From DAOTVX01 sp034436015 (lineage in GTDB: Bacteria > Chloroflexota > Anaerolineae > Anaerolineales > Villigracilaceae): a DNA stretch of 64,000 nucleotides. The translations under genes and the position numbers were made by a program. The stretch spans positions 240,899-304,898 of the forward strand of contig DAOTWG010000009.1 of the NCBI GenBank assembly GCA_034436015.1, written 5' to 3'. Numbering within the stretch: the stretch's first letter is position 1; every line of letters begins with the position of its first letter. Under the pieces are notes generated by a model. It searched no databases and had not been told where the DNA came from. It saw nothing but the letters and a program-made list of their open reading frames with translations. Of this stretch, positions 16,943-26,427 are shown in pieces.

Positions 16943-17302
16943 TCAACTTGCTTTCCAAGAGCGCGGTAGACCGATTTCGATCATCCCCTCGCGCACGCGC
17001 ACGGGGTAAGCAGGAATATCCGCCACAGCGGGCAGAGAGCGCGCGCGGCCGGTGCGCAAGTCGAAGCGCGCGCCGTGTCGCGGGCAGATAATTTGCTCGC
17101 CGTCTAGTTCCCCCTCGCCCAGGGGAGCATGGTCATGGGAGCATACATCGCCGATCGCGAACAGATGACCGGCTAGGTTGAAAAGTACAATTGGCCGACC
17201 ATCTATCTCAAGAAACAGACGCTCGCCCGATGGCACCTGATCGAAAGGTACGACTGTAAAGAATTCGACCTGCGGTTCGTCCAACGCGGTGTAATCAAAC
17301 AT
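16943..17302 (-). CDS. Rieske [2Fe-2S] ferredoxin, SUF-linked
   Basis: 119-residue soluble Rieske protein. Cluster ligands are Cys54-x-His56 (C-S-H-D-H-A-P-L) and Cys73-x-x-His76 (C-P-R-H-G-A-R-F). It has the size and motif spacing of dioxygenase-type or NirD-like ferredoxins and no membrane anchor. As last gene of the suf operon it may act as an electron carrier for Fe-S assembly or simply be a co-regulated client; the sequence does not decide. Confidence 0.9.
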   Translation of the reverse strand: MFDYTALDEPQVEFFTVVPFDQVPSGERLFLEIDGRPIVLFNLAGHLFAIGDVCSHDHAPLGEGELDGEQIICPRHGARFDLRTGRARSLPAVADIPAYPVRVREGMIEIGLPRSWKAS

Positions 17303-17328
17303 AGGCGCCTTCCTCCGGTCTTCTCCCC

Positions 17329-17730
17329 TTACTCGACCAACTCCTCGCCAGCCTCACCCAAGCCATAGACGCCCGCCTTGAGCGCCTTGAGCGGAAGCAA
17401 CGCACATTTCAAGCGCACCGGCCCCAGTTCAATGCCAAGCGAATCCAGTACGTCCTGGCGGGTCAGTTGCTTGACCTCCTCCAGCGTCTTACCGATGACG
17501 GATTCTATCAACAAATCGGCCGAAGCCTGCGATATGGCGCAGCCATGACCATCGAAGCGCGCGTCGCAAATTCGCCCCTGCGCGTCGACGCGTAACGTCA
17601 CCTCAATCTGATCGCCACACAGGGGATTTTCATCCACGAATCGAATATCGTGTGGCTCAAGACGACCGCGATAGAGAGGGGTTTTGTAGCGTTCGATAAT
17701 CAACTCGCGGTAGAAATCATCCATCGTCAC
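17329..17730 (-). CDS. sufU: SUF scaffold/sulfur acceptor SufU
   Basis: 133-residue IscU-like protein of the SufU type. Cys38 with Asp40 (N-P-L-C-G-D), Cys64 (G-H-G-C-A-I-S-Q-A-S) and Cys109 (L-K-C-A-L-L-P-L) are the zinc and sulfur-accepting ligands. In the Bacillus model it receives persulfide sulfur from SufS. It lies 16 bp downstream of sufS, as expected for that pairing. Confidence 0.94.
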   Translation of the reverse strand: MTMDDFYRELIIERYKTPLYRGRLEPHDIRFVDENPLCGDQIEVTLRVDAQGRICDARFDGHGCAISQASADLLIESVIGKTLEEVKQLTRQDVLDSLGIELGPVRLKCALLPLKALKAGVYGLGEAGEELVE

Positions 17731-17746
17731 GTCCTGATCGGGACAG

Positions 17747-18973
17747 TCAACCGAAGATTTTCTTCACGGCGTAAATCCCCTCCACGAGTCTGTCCACGTC
17801 CTCTTCCAGATTATAGATGTAAAAACTAGCGCGCGTGGTAGCAGGGAGGCCGAATTTCTCGTGTAACGGTTGCGCGCAATGGTGACCGGCGCGTACGGCA
17901 ATCCCATGGCGATCCAAAATTTGTGCCGCGTCGTGTGGGTGAACTCCTGCTAGCGAAAAGGCGACAACCCCGCCGCGCAGAGGCGCCGCTGGGCCAAGAA
18001 CGCGCAGGCCGGGAATCTCCCCAAGGCGTTCCAACGCGTAGGAGACGATGCGCTGCTCGTGGGCAGCGATGACACCCATCCCGAGTCGCTCCAGATACGC
18101 TACCGCCGCGCCAAAGCCGACCGCCTCGGCGATGGCCGGCGTACCGGCCTCGAACTTATGCGGGATAGTGTTCGCCTGAAAGGAACGCAACTGCACACTC
18201 CGAATCATATCTCCGCCGCCGAGGAAAGGCGGCATGGCCTGCAATAAAGCAGGTTTCCCATACAGCGCGCCGATCCCGCTGGGGCCGAGCATCTTATGCG
18301 CCGAGAAGGCCAAGAAATCCACATCCAAAGCCTGCACGTCCACCGGCAAATGCGGCACCGACTGCGCCCCGTCCACAAGAACGACCGCACCCGCCGCATG
18401 CGCCAAGCGAATCATCTCTGTAACCGGATTAATCGTGCCCAGAACGTTCGACATGTGGGTAAATGCCACCAGTTTTGGCGCTCGCTGCAACAAGAGGCGA
18501 TAGGCCTCCATGTCGAGCAAACCGTCGAGGGTGACCGGCGCGAAGTCCAGTTCCACGCCGCGTTCAGATGCCAGCATCTGCCAGGGAACTAGATTGGAGT
18601 GGTGCTCCATCTCGGTGAGCAAGATACGGTCGCCCGGCTTTAAATTGGCGCGTGCCCAGGTGTAGGCGACCAGGTTGATCGCCTCCGTTGTATTGCGCGT
18701 GAAAACCAGGCTGGATGCAGTCGGAGCGTTGATGAAGCGCGCAACGCGCGCCCGCGCCGTTTCGTAGCACTCCGTTGCCTCCTCGGCCAGCGTGTGAATA
18801 CCGCGATGGATGTTAGCATAGCAACAGCGATAGAATTCATCCATCGCCTGCAACACCGATACCGGCTTCTGCGAGGTCGCCGTCGAGTCCAGGTACACGA
18901 GCGGCTTCCCATCACCTACTCGGCGAGCGAGAATGGGGAAATCGGCGCGCAGCGCGGCAAAATCTACCGACAT
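17747..18973 (-). CDS. sufS: Cysteine desulfurase SufS
   Basis: 408-residue PLP enzyme that releases sulfur from cysteine for Fe-S assembly. The PLP Lys sits in F-S-A-H-K-M-L-G-P-S-G-I-G; the active-site Cys366 is in R-A-G-H-H-C-A-Q-P-L, typical of group II desulfurases. The ATG at 18973 begins M-S-V-D-F, two bases after the upstream gene's stop. Upstream in-frame sequence is Arg-rich and overlaps that gene. Confidence 0.95.
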   Translation of the reverse strand: MSVDFAALRADFPILARRVGDGKPLVYLDSTATSQKPVSVLQAMDEFYRCCYANIHRGIHTLAEEATECYETARARVARFINAPTASSLVFTRNTTEAINLVAYTWARANLKPGDRILLTEMEHHSNLVPWQMLASERGVELDFAPVTLDGLLDMEAYRLLLQRAPKLVAFTHMSNVLGTINPVTEMIRLAHAAGAVVLVDGAQSVPHLPVDVQALDVDFLAFSAHKMLGPSGIGALYGKPALLQAMPPFLGGGDMIRSVQLRSFQANTIPHKFEAGTPAIAEAVGFGAAVAYLERLGMGVIAAHEQRIVSYALERLGEIPGLRVLGPAAPLRGGVVAFSLAGVHPHDAAQILDRHGIAVRAGHHCAQPLHEKFGLPATTRASFYIYNLEEDVDRLVEGIYAVKKIFG

Positions 18974-18975
18974 GG

Positions 18976-19269
18976 TTAGTAATCCGGAACTTCCTGTTCT
19001 TCGTCTTCTTCTTCCTTCACCGGACGCAAATGCCCCGAGTGAATTGGGAACCAAAGAATGCGATCCGGCACCATCCAGCCATCAGTCAAGAAGACGTTTG
19101 TGCGGAATTGAACAGCGACCATTTTGTTGTCCACCTGGACAACAATGCCTTTGAGCCAGCCGCGCACGCGCGCCTTGTTTCGCTCGTGGTCGCAAAACGC
19201 CTCGACGACATCGCCGACCTCAAAGGCTTGCGAGGTGTTAGGAGGACGAATGTAGGAATACGAACTCAT
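18976..19269 (-). CDS. Small SH3-like hypothetical protein in the suf operon
   Basis: 97 residues. A beta-rich middle (F-E-V-G-D-V-V-E-A-F-C...V-R-G-W-L-K-G-I-V-V-Q-V-D) resembles a small barrel of the SH3/KOW type, and the C-terminus is acidic (K-E-E-E-D-E-E-Q-E). ATG 19269 has a good GGGAGG. The stop lies 2 nt before the sufS ATG, so translation is probably coupled. It is not a standard suf gene and I do not recognise it. Confidence 0.75.
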   Translation of the reverse strand: MSSYSYIRPPNTSQAFEVGDVVEAFCDHERNKARVRGWLKGIVVQVDNKMVAVQFRTNVFLTDGWMVPDRILWFPIHSGHLRPVKEEEDEEQEVPDY

Positions 19270-19360
19270 GGAGCCTCCCTCAGTTACAGGAATAGCGAGC
19301 AGGGAAACGCGAACTTGGAAGTGGTTTGACACACCATATGCGGGTCCGGACAGCCAGGCG

Positions 19361-19909
19361 TTAACGAACTTTCTGCACCCAATCGGCGAGGGCAATCAAC
19401 AAATCGCGCAAGAATGCGCGCGCGGTTTCATCTACCAACCGTCTTTCAGAATCAAAGGCCTGATCTGCACGGGCAATGAGCACTTCCGGCTTTCCCAGCG
19501 GTAGGGCGCCAATGTGTGCGAGAATCTGGCGCAAATGCAATTGCGCGCGCAGCGTGCCGAAACTACCCGTACTCGCGCCCATGACGGCAACCGGTTTGCC
19601 ATGCAAGGGCGGCCTGGGAGGACGCGAAGCCCAATCGAGAGCATTCTTCAACGTCCCGCTAATGGAAGCGTTGTACTCCGGCGTAGCAATCAGGACGGCG
19701 TCCGCCTGTTCTAACCGGGTGCGAAATTCTACTACGGTCTGCGGGAAAGGGTCCTCCATGTCCTGATTGTATAGAGGCAACGAAGAAACGTCCACGAAGA
19801 TCAGGTGCATCCCCGGCGGCATCAGTTCCGCCGCCGCCCGCAAAAGTGCCGTGTTATAGGAAGCCTGACGCAGACTTCCGGACAGCCCCGCCACTCGCAA
19901 CAAATCCAT
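19361..19909 (-). CDS. NADPH-dependent FMN reductase family protein
   Basis: 182-residue flavodoxin-like oxidoreductase. The N-terminal G-L-S-G-S-L-R-x-x-S-Y-N-T binds the FMN phosphate, and the T-P-E-Y-N-A-S-I-S-G-T-L-K-N-A-L-D-W-A-S-R block is the family signature. ATG 19909 is preferred because AGAGGAAG precedes it. It is inside the suf operon between sufD and the small hypothetical gene. It could supply reduced flavin for cluster assembly, but that is inference. Confidence 0.9.
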   Translation of the reverse strand: MDLLRVAGLSGSLRQASYNTALLRAAAELMPPGMHLIFVDVSSLPLYNQDMEDPFPQTVVEFRTRLEQADAVLIATPEYNASISGTLKNALDWASRPPRPPLHGKPVAVMGASTGSFGTLRAQLHLRQILAHIGALPLGKPEVLIARADQAFDSERRLVDETARAFLRDLLIALADWVQKVR

Positions 19910-19942
19910 CTGCTTCCTCTCCAGGCGACGTCTCACGATGAA

Positions 19943-21301
19943 TTATCGCGCAGAATGATCGGTCTGACGAGAGGCGATCTTCTCGGTAATGGTTCGCTGG
20001 AAGCGAAGGCGTACACTTTCCACAGGAACGCGCTGCATGATCGGCTCGAAGAAGCCCTCTACTAGAAGACGTTCTGCTTCCCAGGGAGGCATGCCGCGCG
20101 CTCGTAAATAGAACAGGGGCTCCTCTTCCAATTTGCCCACCGTCGCGCCATGCGTACAGCGGACATCATCGGCGCAGATTTCCAGGCCGGGGATCGAATC
20201 CGCCCGCGCTTGCGGGCTGAGCAACAGATTGCGATTGGCCTGATAGCCATCCGTCTTCTGCGCTCCCGGCGCGACGTAGATCATGCCATGCCAGACTGCT
20301 CGCGCCGCCTCGGTGAGCGCCCCTTTGAAGAGCAGATCGGATGTCGTATGCGGAGCGAGGTGATTCTGACGCGTGTCGTAATCCACATGCTGTGATCCAT
20401 CTGCAAAATAAAAGCCGGACATCCGCCCATTGGCACCCTCGCCGACCAAGTCGAGCGTAGCAAAAGTCTTGCTCAGACGCGCACCGGTGGCGCCGAGAAT
20501 CCAATCCAAGGCGCCCTGCGAGGCAACGCTCGCGCGCGCGTGCGAGATATTCCAAAAGTGTCGTCCCCAGGCCTGCACCTCGACGAACGTCAGGCGCGCC
20601 CTAGCGCCGATCACGACCTCCACCAGGCCGGCATGGAACGAGTCGACCGATTCGTCCGGCGAAGCCATTTCATGCACGTAGGTCGCCGCACCGCCGTCAT
20701 CCACCCAGATAAGCAGATGGGAAAAATAGGCCAGTCCTGCGCCCGGCCCCCACAGGATGCTGTGTAGTGGACGCTCAACCTGCACGCCTTTCGGGATGTA
20801 CAACAACACGCCATCCTGCGCCAGCGCGGCCGCCAACGCCGCGAACTTGTCCTCGCCGGCGCGGACCAGTCCGCCGGCTAGTCGGCGCAACAAATCGGGA
20901 TGGTCGAGCTCTGCGGTGCGCCAATCGGTAAAAACGACACCTTGGCGAATCAAGCTCGCCTCCAGCGTTGCTCGCGTGCCGCGAGGGGATAAAAGCACCC
21001 GACCGGCAGGACGCCCCGCTGCAGAAGCGCGCGTGAGAGTCGCCGGCGCATCAGGCAGACGGCCGGCGCGAGCTCCCTGCGGCAAACGAAACATCGTGAC
21101 CGGCAAGGCCTGCAAATCTGTTCGGCGCCAGGCCTCCTCATGTGCCGCCGGCCAGGGCAGACGGAGATACGTCTCCCACGCCGCGCGATGGTAATCGGCC
21201 AGGGCGCCAACAGGCAAATCGCCCTCGGTAACAGAGAACTCGCGACGCGTCATCTCCACGCGGCGATCGCGCCCAATCACAATGCGGGGTTTCTCTTCCA
21301 T
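19943..21301 (-). CDS. sufD: Fe-S assembly protein SufD
   Basis: 452 residues of the SufB/SufD beta-helix family. It has the N-terminal helical part, the beta-helix core, and the C-terminal T-V-G-K-L-E-E-E-P-L-F-Y-L-R-A-R-G-M block with C-T-H-G-A. It forms the SufBC2D scaffold complex with its neighbours. The shorter, more divergent of the two paralogs is assigned SufD. It starts 27 bp after sufB. Confidence 0.93.
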   Translation of the reverse strand: MEEKPRIVIGRDRRVEMTRREFSVTEGDLPVGALADYHRAAWETYLRLPWPAAHEEAWRRTDLQALPVTMFRLPQGARAGRLPDAPATLTRASAAGRPAGRVLLSPRGTRATLEASLIRQGVVFTDWRTAELDHPDLLRRLAGGLVRAGEDKFAALAAALAQDGVLLYIPKGVQVERPLHSILWGPGAGLAYFSHLLIWVDDGGAATYVHEMASPDESVDSFHAGLVEVVIGARARLTFVEVQAWGRHFWNISHARASVASQGALDWILGATGARLSKTFATLDLVGEGANGRMSGFYFADGSQHVDYDTRQNHLAPHTTSDLLFKGALTEAARAVWHGMIYVAPGAQKTDGYQANRNLLLSPQARADSIPGLEICADDVRCTHGATVGKLEEEPLFYLRARGMPPWEAERLLVEGFFEPIMQRVPVESVRLRFQRTITEKIASRQTDHSAR

Positions 21302-21328
21302 AAAAGAAATCTCCTGATTCTCTTTCCC

Positions 21329-22735
21329 TTATCCCACCGATCCTTCCATTTGGAGTTGAATCAGGCGGTTCATCTCGACCGCGTACTCCATCGGCAACTC
21401 CTTGACCAGCGGCTCGATAAAGCCAGAGACGATCATGGTCGTAGCCTCGTCCTCGCCCAGACCGCGACTCATCAGGTAGAACAATTGCTCCTCGCCTATT
21501 TTCGAGACCGAAGCCTCATGGCCGATGGAAACGTCGTCCTCGTCAATCTCAATAGACGGGTAAGTATCCGTACGCGATTGTGGATCGAGCAAGAGGGCGT
21601 CGCAAACGACCGTCGATTTGACGCCCTGAGCGCCCTTGTACACCTTGAGCAAGCCGCGATAGGAAGCGCGCCCACCACCCTTGCTGATGGATTTCGAGGT
21701 CACTTTGCTGGTAGTATAAGGCGCGAAATGCACCATCTTCGAACCGGCATCCTGAATCTGCCCAGGCCCAGCGAACGCCATGGAGAGCATTTCCCCGTGC
21801 GCGCCAGGCTCCATCAGGTAACAGGAGGGATACTTCATGGTAATCTTCGATCCCATATTCGCGTCCACCCACTCATGGACAGCCTCGCCATAAACTTTCG
21901 CGCGCTGGGTAACCAGATTATAGACATTGTGCGACCAGTTCTGGATGGTGGTATAGCGCGAACGCGCGCCGCGCTTGACGACGATCTCGATGACGCCGCT
22001 GTGGAACGAATCGGTGGTGTACTGCGGCGCGGTGCAGCCTTCAATGTAATGCGCCTCGGCGCCTTCGTCAAGGATGATGAGCGTGCGCTCGAACTGGCCG
22101 ATATTGGCGGCGTTCAGGCGAAAGTACGCCTGCAAGGGCAACTCCACTTTCACGCCCGGCGGTACGTATACGAATGAACCGCCCGACCAGACCGCCGAGT
22201 TCAATGCCGCGAACTTGTTGTCCTCGATGGGCACGACCGTGCCAAAGTGCTCGCGAAAAAGGTCCGGGTGTTGACGCAAGCCGTCCTCGATGGAAAGGAA
22301 AATGACGCCTTGCCTCTCGAGGTTTTGCAGGATCGAATGGTAAACCATTTCGGAATCGTACTGCGCGCCCACACCGGCCAAGAATTTGCGCTCGGCTTCG
22401 GGAATCCCCAGTCGCTCGAACGTCTGCTTGATGGTCTCAGGAACCTCATCCCACGAGCGTCCTTGCCTCTCCGTCGGCCGGACGTAATAGTAGATGCTGT
22501 TCAGATCAAGACTGGAAAGGTCGGGACCCCAAGTGGGCATAGGGCGCTTCAGGAAGTGCTCCAGGGCCTTCAGGCGAAATTCCAACATCCAGCGTGGCTC
22601 GCCTTTCATGTACGAAATCTGTTCGACAATTTCGCGGTCTAATCCAGGGCGCGTTTTGAAGACGTAATGCTCTGGGTCAGAGAATCCGTAGCGATACTCG
22701 CCAAGTTCAGCTAAAATCTGGATTTCTTCGCTCAT
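21329..22735 (-). CDS. sufB: Fe-S assembly protein SufB
   Basis: 468 residues, the standard SufB length. It has the SufB opening Y-x-Y-G-F-x-D-P-E-x-Y-V-F, the E-G-C-T-A-P-Q-Y-T-T-D-S-F-H-S segment, and the conserved M-K-Y-P-S-C-Y-L and D-D-V-S-I-G-H-E-A-S-V-S-K-I blocks. It is the scaffold subunit on which clusters form. ATG 22735 has AAGGAG 6 nt upstream; the longer open frame overlaps sufC and was rejected. Confidence 0.95.
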   Translation of the reverse strand: MSEEIQILAELGEYRYGFSDPEHYVFKTRPGLDREIVEQISYMKGEPRWMLEFRLKALEHFLKRPMPTWGPDLSSLDLNSIYYYVRPTERQGRSWDEVPETIKQTFERLGIPEAERKFLAGVGAQYDSEMVYHSILQNLERQGVIFLSIEDGLRQHPDLFREHFGTVVPIEDNKFAALNSAVWSGGSFVYVPPGVKVELPLQAYFRLNAANIGQFERTLIILDEGAEAHYIEGCTAPQYTTDSFHSGVIEIVVKRGARSRYTTIQNWSHNVYNLVTQRAKVYGEAVHEWVDANMGSKITMKYPSCYLMEPGAHGEMLSMAFAGPGQIQDAGSKMVHFAPYTTSKVTSKSISKGGGRASYRGLLKVYKGAQGVKSTVVCDALLLDPQSRTDTYPSIEIDEDDVSIGHEASVSKIGEEQLFYLMSRGLGEDEATTMIVSGFIEPLVKELPMEYAVEMNRLIQLQMEGSVG

Positions 22736-22745
22736 GGGGTTCTCC

Positions 22746-23525
22746 TTACGCGGCCAGCGCGCCGTTCTCGTACTTTTCGCGCACCCAATCGTAGCCGTAT
22801 TCCTCCAGATGCAGCGCCAGCGCCTCACCACCCGATTCGACGATCCGTCCATCCAGCATGACATGGACGAACTGCGGTCGGATGTAGTTGAGCAGCCGCT
22901 GGTAGTGAGTGATAATCAGCACGCCCAGATTCGGGCCGGCCAAGGCGTTAACGCCCTCCGCAACGACGCGCAGGGCATCAATATCCAGGCCCGAATCCGT
23001 CTCGTCGAGGATAGCGATTTCGGGCTTGAGAATCGCCATCTGGAGAATCTCGGCGCGTTTCTTTTCGCCGCCAGAAAAGCCATCATTAAGATAACGACCG
23101 GCAAAGGAGGCGTCCATTTTGAGGAGAGCCATCTGTTCACGCAACATCTTACGGAACTCGGGAATCGGCACACCTTTGTCCTGCGGGTCCAGGGCGCGCC
23201 GACGCGCATTCAACGCCGTGCGCAAAAAATTCGCCACCGTCACGCCAGGGATCGCCACCGGGTACTGAAAAGCCAGAAACATGCCCAGCCGCGCGCGCTC
23301 ATCGGGTGAGAGTTCCAGAACATTTTGGCCCTTGAACCAGATCTCCCCTTCGGTCACCGTGTAGGCAGGATGTCCCATCAAGGTATATGCCAGGGTGGAC
23401 TTCCCTGTGCCATTCGGCCCCATGATAGCGTGAATCTCGCCGGAGCGTACGGTTAAATCCACTCCCTTGAGAATTTCCCTGCCGTCAATGCTCGCATGAA
23501 GATTGCGAATAACCAAATCAGACAT
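22746..23525 (-). CDS. sufC: Fe-S assembly ATPase SufC
   Basis: 259-residue ABC-type ATPase. Walker A GPNGTGKST is at 36-44, the signature F-S-G-G-E-K-K-R-A-E-I near 150, and Walker B I-A-I-L-D-E-T-D-S-G-L-D-I-D follows with the SufC-specific T-D-S-G. It powers the SufBCD scaffold. It is the first gene of the operon, with a near-consensus promoter 62 bp upstream. Confidence 0.96.
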   Translation of the reverse strand: MSDLVIRNLHASIDGREILKGVDLTVRSGEIHAIMGPNGTGKSTLAYTLMGHPAYTVTEGEIWFKGQNVLELSPDERARLGMFLAFQYPVAIPGVTVANFLRTALNARRRALDPQDKGVPIPEFRKMLREQMALLKMDASFAGRYLNDGFSGGEKKRAEILQMAILKPEIAILDETDSGLDIDALRVVAEGVNALAGPNLGVLIITHYQRLLNYIRPQFVHVMLDGRIVESGGEALALHLEEYGYDWVREKYENGALAA

Positions 23526-23586
23526 AAAACACTCCTTGAAGAAGCCCCAACATGGTTCCTAACAAGCTGTGCGCGAGGCTGCCGCA

Positions 23587-23615
23587 AGTATAGCAAAAAA
23601 GAGAGAAAATGTCAA
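23587..23615 (-). promoter_or_regulatory. suf operon promoter
   Basis: On the minus strand TTGACA (23615-23610), exactly 17 bp, then TATACT (23592-23587). An AT-rich tract lies upstream (23616-23640) and could act as an UP element. I see no clear repressor palindrome. Confidence 0.8.
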
Positions 23616-23699
23616 TATTTATAATAATTTTCTACTATATTCGAAGGGTGGCCGGATAAGAGGTAAAAGGCCCGGGACAAGCCTAACCCTAGCAACACA

Positions 23700-23726
23700 G
23701 GAGCCGGGCGCTCCGCGCCCGGCTCC
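23700..23726 (-). terminator. GC-rich hairpin downstream of tkt
   Basis: A perfect 12-bp stem (GGAGCCGGGCGC with GCGCCCGGCTCC, 3-nt loop) lies 25 bp past the tkt stop and before the suf promoter. There is no adjacent T-tract. Confidence 0.6.
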
Positions 23727-23750
23727 CGCGCAAGAGGAGAAGAAAACCCA

Positions 23751-25754
23751 TCAACGCAACAGCCTTTTCGCCTGTGCGATGATTCCTTCGACGGTCAATC
23801 CAAGATGGCGGTAGACTTGTTTTTCCGGCGCCGAGACGCCAAAGCGATTGACGGCCAAAACAGCACCCTGCTCGCCAACCCAGCGTTCCCAACCGAGCGA
23901 AACGCCAGCCTCCACGGCAAGTCGCGCCTTAATGGAAGGCGGCAAAACGCTCTGACGATAGGCTTCATCCTGCGCGGCGAACAATTCCCACGACGGGAAG
24001 GAGACGAGACGCACCCCCATTTGGCCGGAGGCCAGTTCCAAGCCGGCCTGGAGAATGAGGTGTACTTCGGAGCCGGAGGCCATGAGAATCAGGCGCGGAG
24101 TTCCCTTTCCTAGGTCTGCCAACACGTAGGCGCCGCGTTCCAGACCATCCGCCGCCGCAAAGCGAGTGCGATCGAGAGTTGGCACATTCTGGCGAGTCAG
24201 CGCCAACACCGTCGGGCCAGAACGACGTGCTATGGCTACTTTCCAGGCTACGGCGGTCTCGTTCGCGTCCGCCGGGCGAATCACTACCAGATTGGGAATG
24301 GCGCGCAAGGAGGCCAAATGCTCGACCGGCTGGTGCGTTGGGCCATCTTCGCCAACGCCAATGCTATCATGGGTAAACACCCAGATGCTGGGGTAGTGTG
24401 ACAGCGCAGAGAGTCGAATCGGCGGACGCATATAATCCGCAAAGGTCAGGAAGGTGGCACCAAAGGGGATCAAACCACCGTGCACCGCCATGCCGTTGAC
24501 AACGGCGCCCATGGCATGTTCGCGCACGCCAAAGTGGAAATTTCGTCCCTCGCGCCTGTCAGCCTGAAAGGCTGCGCTGCCGTCAATCCATGTCTTTGTA
24601 GATGGAGTCAGGTCTGCCGAACCGCCGACCAACTCGGGGATGCGCGCTGCCAAAGCATTGATGACTTTCCCTGAAGAGACGCGCGTCGCCATGCCCTTTT
24701 CATCTGGTGGAAAGGTCGGCAGGGCTGCTTCCCACCCGGCCGGCAGTCGCCCGCTTAGCCGGCGCTCCAGTTCTGCGTACTCCTCGGGGAACGCCCGACG
24801 ATACGCATCCAGTTTGTCCCTCCATTCCCGTTCCAGTCGCTCGCCGCGTTCGACGGCGAGACGGAAATGCGCCAACACATCCTCGGGGATGAAAAAGCGC
24901 GGTTCCTTCGGCCAACCGAGTTTCTCCTTGGCGCCCTCCAGTTCTTCGTCGCCGGGCGGTTCGCCATGCGCCTTGTTGGTATTCTCTCTGGTCGGCAGAC
25001 CGTAGCCAATGGTCGTACGGCAGAGAATGAGCGACGGACGCGGGTCTATCTTGGCCGCGCGGATGGCCGAGTCAATCAACTCCACATCGTTGCCATCCGC
25101 AACGTGCAAAATCTGCCAGCCGTAGGCAACAAAGCGCGCCGCGCGGTCTTCGGTAAAGGTTAGGTCGGTAGAACCATCAATAGAAATGCGATTGTCGTCA
25201 TAGAGGTAAATCAGCTTGCCCAGGCGCAAATGGCCGGCCAGCGAGGCAGCCTCGGCCGTGATACCTTCCATCAGGTCACCGTCGGTGACGATGGCATACA
25301 CGTAGTGATTGATGATGTCGTGGCCGGGCCGGTTGAACTCCGCTGCCAGATGCGCTTCCGCGATGGCCATACCGACGCCGTTGGCAAAACCTTGCCCCAA
25401 AGGGCCGGTCGTCGCCTCCACGCCTGGGGTCAAACCATACTCAGGGTGACCGGGAGTACGACTGCCCAGTTGACGGAAGTTTTTCAGTTCGTCAAGCGAG
25501 ATATCGTAACCGGTCAGATATAACAGGGCATAGAGAAGAGCACAGCCGTGTCCGCCGGAAAGGATAAAGCGGTCGCGGCCGGGCCAGGCGGGATTGCGCG
25601 GGTTGTGACGCAAATGGCAGGTCCAGATCGTGTAAGCCAGAGCGGCGCACCCCATCGGCAAGCCGGGATGTCCGGAGTTCGCCTGCTGCACCATGTCCGC
25701 GGAGAGAAAGCGCAGTGTGTTAATCGCTCGTGAGGAGAGAGATTTCGTGATCAT
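23751..25754 (-). CDS. tkt: Transketolase
   Basis: 667-residue thiamine-diphosphate enzyme that moves two-carbon units between pentose and other sugar phosphates. The start region A-N-S-G-H-P-G-L-P-M-G, the ThDP motif around T-D-G-D-L-M-E-G, and the C-terminal pyrimidine domain E-D-G-P-T-H-Q-P-V-E are all present. ATG 25754 begins 1 nt past the araD stop, so it is the last gene of the arabinose operon. It would consume the xylulose-5-phosphate made by AraD. A longer upstream open frame lies inside araD. Confidence 0.95.
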   Translation of the reverse strand: MITKSLSSRAINTLRFLSADMVQQANSGHPGLPMGCAALAYTIWTCHLRHNPRNPAWPGRDRFILSGGHGCALLYALLYLTGYDISLDELKNFRQLGSRTPGHPEYGLTPGVEATTGPLGQGFANGVGMAIAEAHLAAEFNRPGHDIINHYVYAIVTDGDLMEGITAEAASLAGHLRLGKLIYLYDDNRISIDGSTDLTFTEDRAARFVAYGWQILHVADGNDVELIDSAIRAAKIDPRPSLILCRTTIGYGLPTRENTNKAHGEPPGDEELEGAKEKLGWPKEPRFFIPEDVLAHFRLAVERGERLEREWRDKLDAYRRAFPEEYAELERRLSGRLPAGWEAALPTFPPDEKGMATRVSSGKVINALAARIPELVGGSADLTPSTKTWIDGSAAFQADRREGRNFHFGVREHAMGAVVNGMAVHGGLIPFGATFLTFADYMRPPIRLSALSHYPSIWVFTHDSIGVGEDGPTHQPVEHLASLRAIPNLVVIRPADANETAVAWKVAIARRSGPTVLALTRQNVPTLDRTRFAAADGLERGAYVLADLGKGTPRLILMASGSEVHLILQAGLELASGQMGVRLVSFPSWELFAAQDEAYRQSVLPPSIKARLAVEAGVSLGWERWVGEQGAVLAVNRFGVSAPEKQVYRHLGLTVEGIIAQAKRLLR

Positions 25755-25755
25755 G

Positions 25756-26427
25756 CTACTCACCGTTGGGGTAGGATGACGCGCCTTGCCCGTATTCTTC
25801 CAGATAGCGACGGTGGGCGCGCGCGACTTCTTCAGGTGGGATGTCCTGCGGTTGGCCCAATTGCACGGCATAAAAGACGGTACGGGCAACGTCCTCGACC
25901 ATGACCGCCGCCTTAACCGCTTCTATCGGCGTACGACCAACCGTGAAGACGCCGTGATTTTGCATTAGGATTGCCGGGCTATTCCCTATCGAGCGAACAA
26001 TCTCCCGCCCGATGTCGTCGCCGCCTATTTTAGCATACTTACCGACCGGAATGGGGCCGCCAAATTCATCACAAATGGCCGTCAATACGGCCGGAATCGG
26101 TCGCCCGACCACCGCCCAGGCCGTCGCGAACGGCGAGTGCGTGTGGACCACAGCATTAACATCCGGGCGATGACGGTATACATACAAATGCGCCCGTGTA
26201 TCCGAGGAAGGTTTGAGAGCGCCCTCGATCACCCTGCCGTCCAGGTCAACGACCACCATCTTGTCGGGGGTCAACTCTTCGTAGCGGACGCCGCTGGGCT
26301 TGATGACCACCAGGCCACTCTCCACATCTCGCCCGGAGATGTTGCCGGAAGTCCAGACGACTAGATGGTTGCGCTGCAGTTCTTCATGCAAACGACAAAT
26401 CTGCGCGCGCAAATTCTCAAGCAACAT
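25756..26427 (-). CDS. araD: L-ribulose-5-phosphate 4-epimerase
   Basis: 223-residue class II aldolase-fold epimerase giving D-xylulose-5-phosphate. The substrate-phosphate motifs S-G-N-I-S and K-P-S-G, Asp76 in S-S-D-T, the zinc ligands His95-x-His97 (V-H-T-H-S) and N-H-G at about 157-159 match AraD. FucA is the nearest alternative, but the arabinose context settles it. Its start overlaps the araB stop by 11 nt. Confidence 0.94.
   Translation of the reverse strand: MLLENLRAQICRLHEELQRNHLVVWTSGNISGRDVESGLVVIKPSGVRYEELTPDKMVVVDLDGRVIEGALKPSSDTRAHLYVYRHRPDVNAVVHTHSPFATAWAVVGRPIPAVLTAICDEFGGPIPVGKYAKIGGDDIGREIVRSIGNSPAILMQNHGVFTVGRTPIEAVKAAVMVEDVARTVFYAVQLGQPQDIPPEEVARAHRRYLEEYGQGASSYPNGE

Noticed and set aside
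21140..22177. Open frame of 345 codons opposite sufB/sufD
   Set aside because: Antisense to well-supported suf genes and lacking start signals or family motifs.
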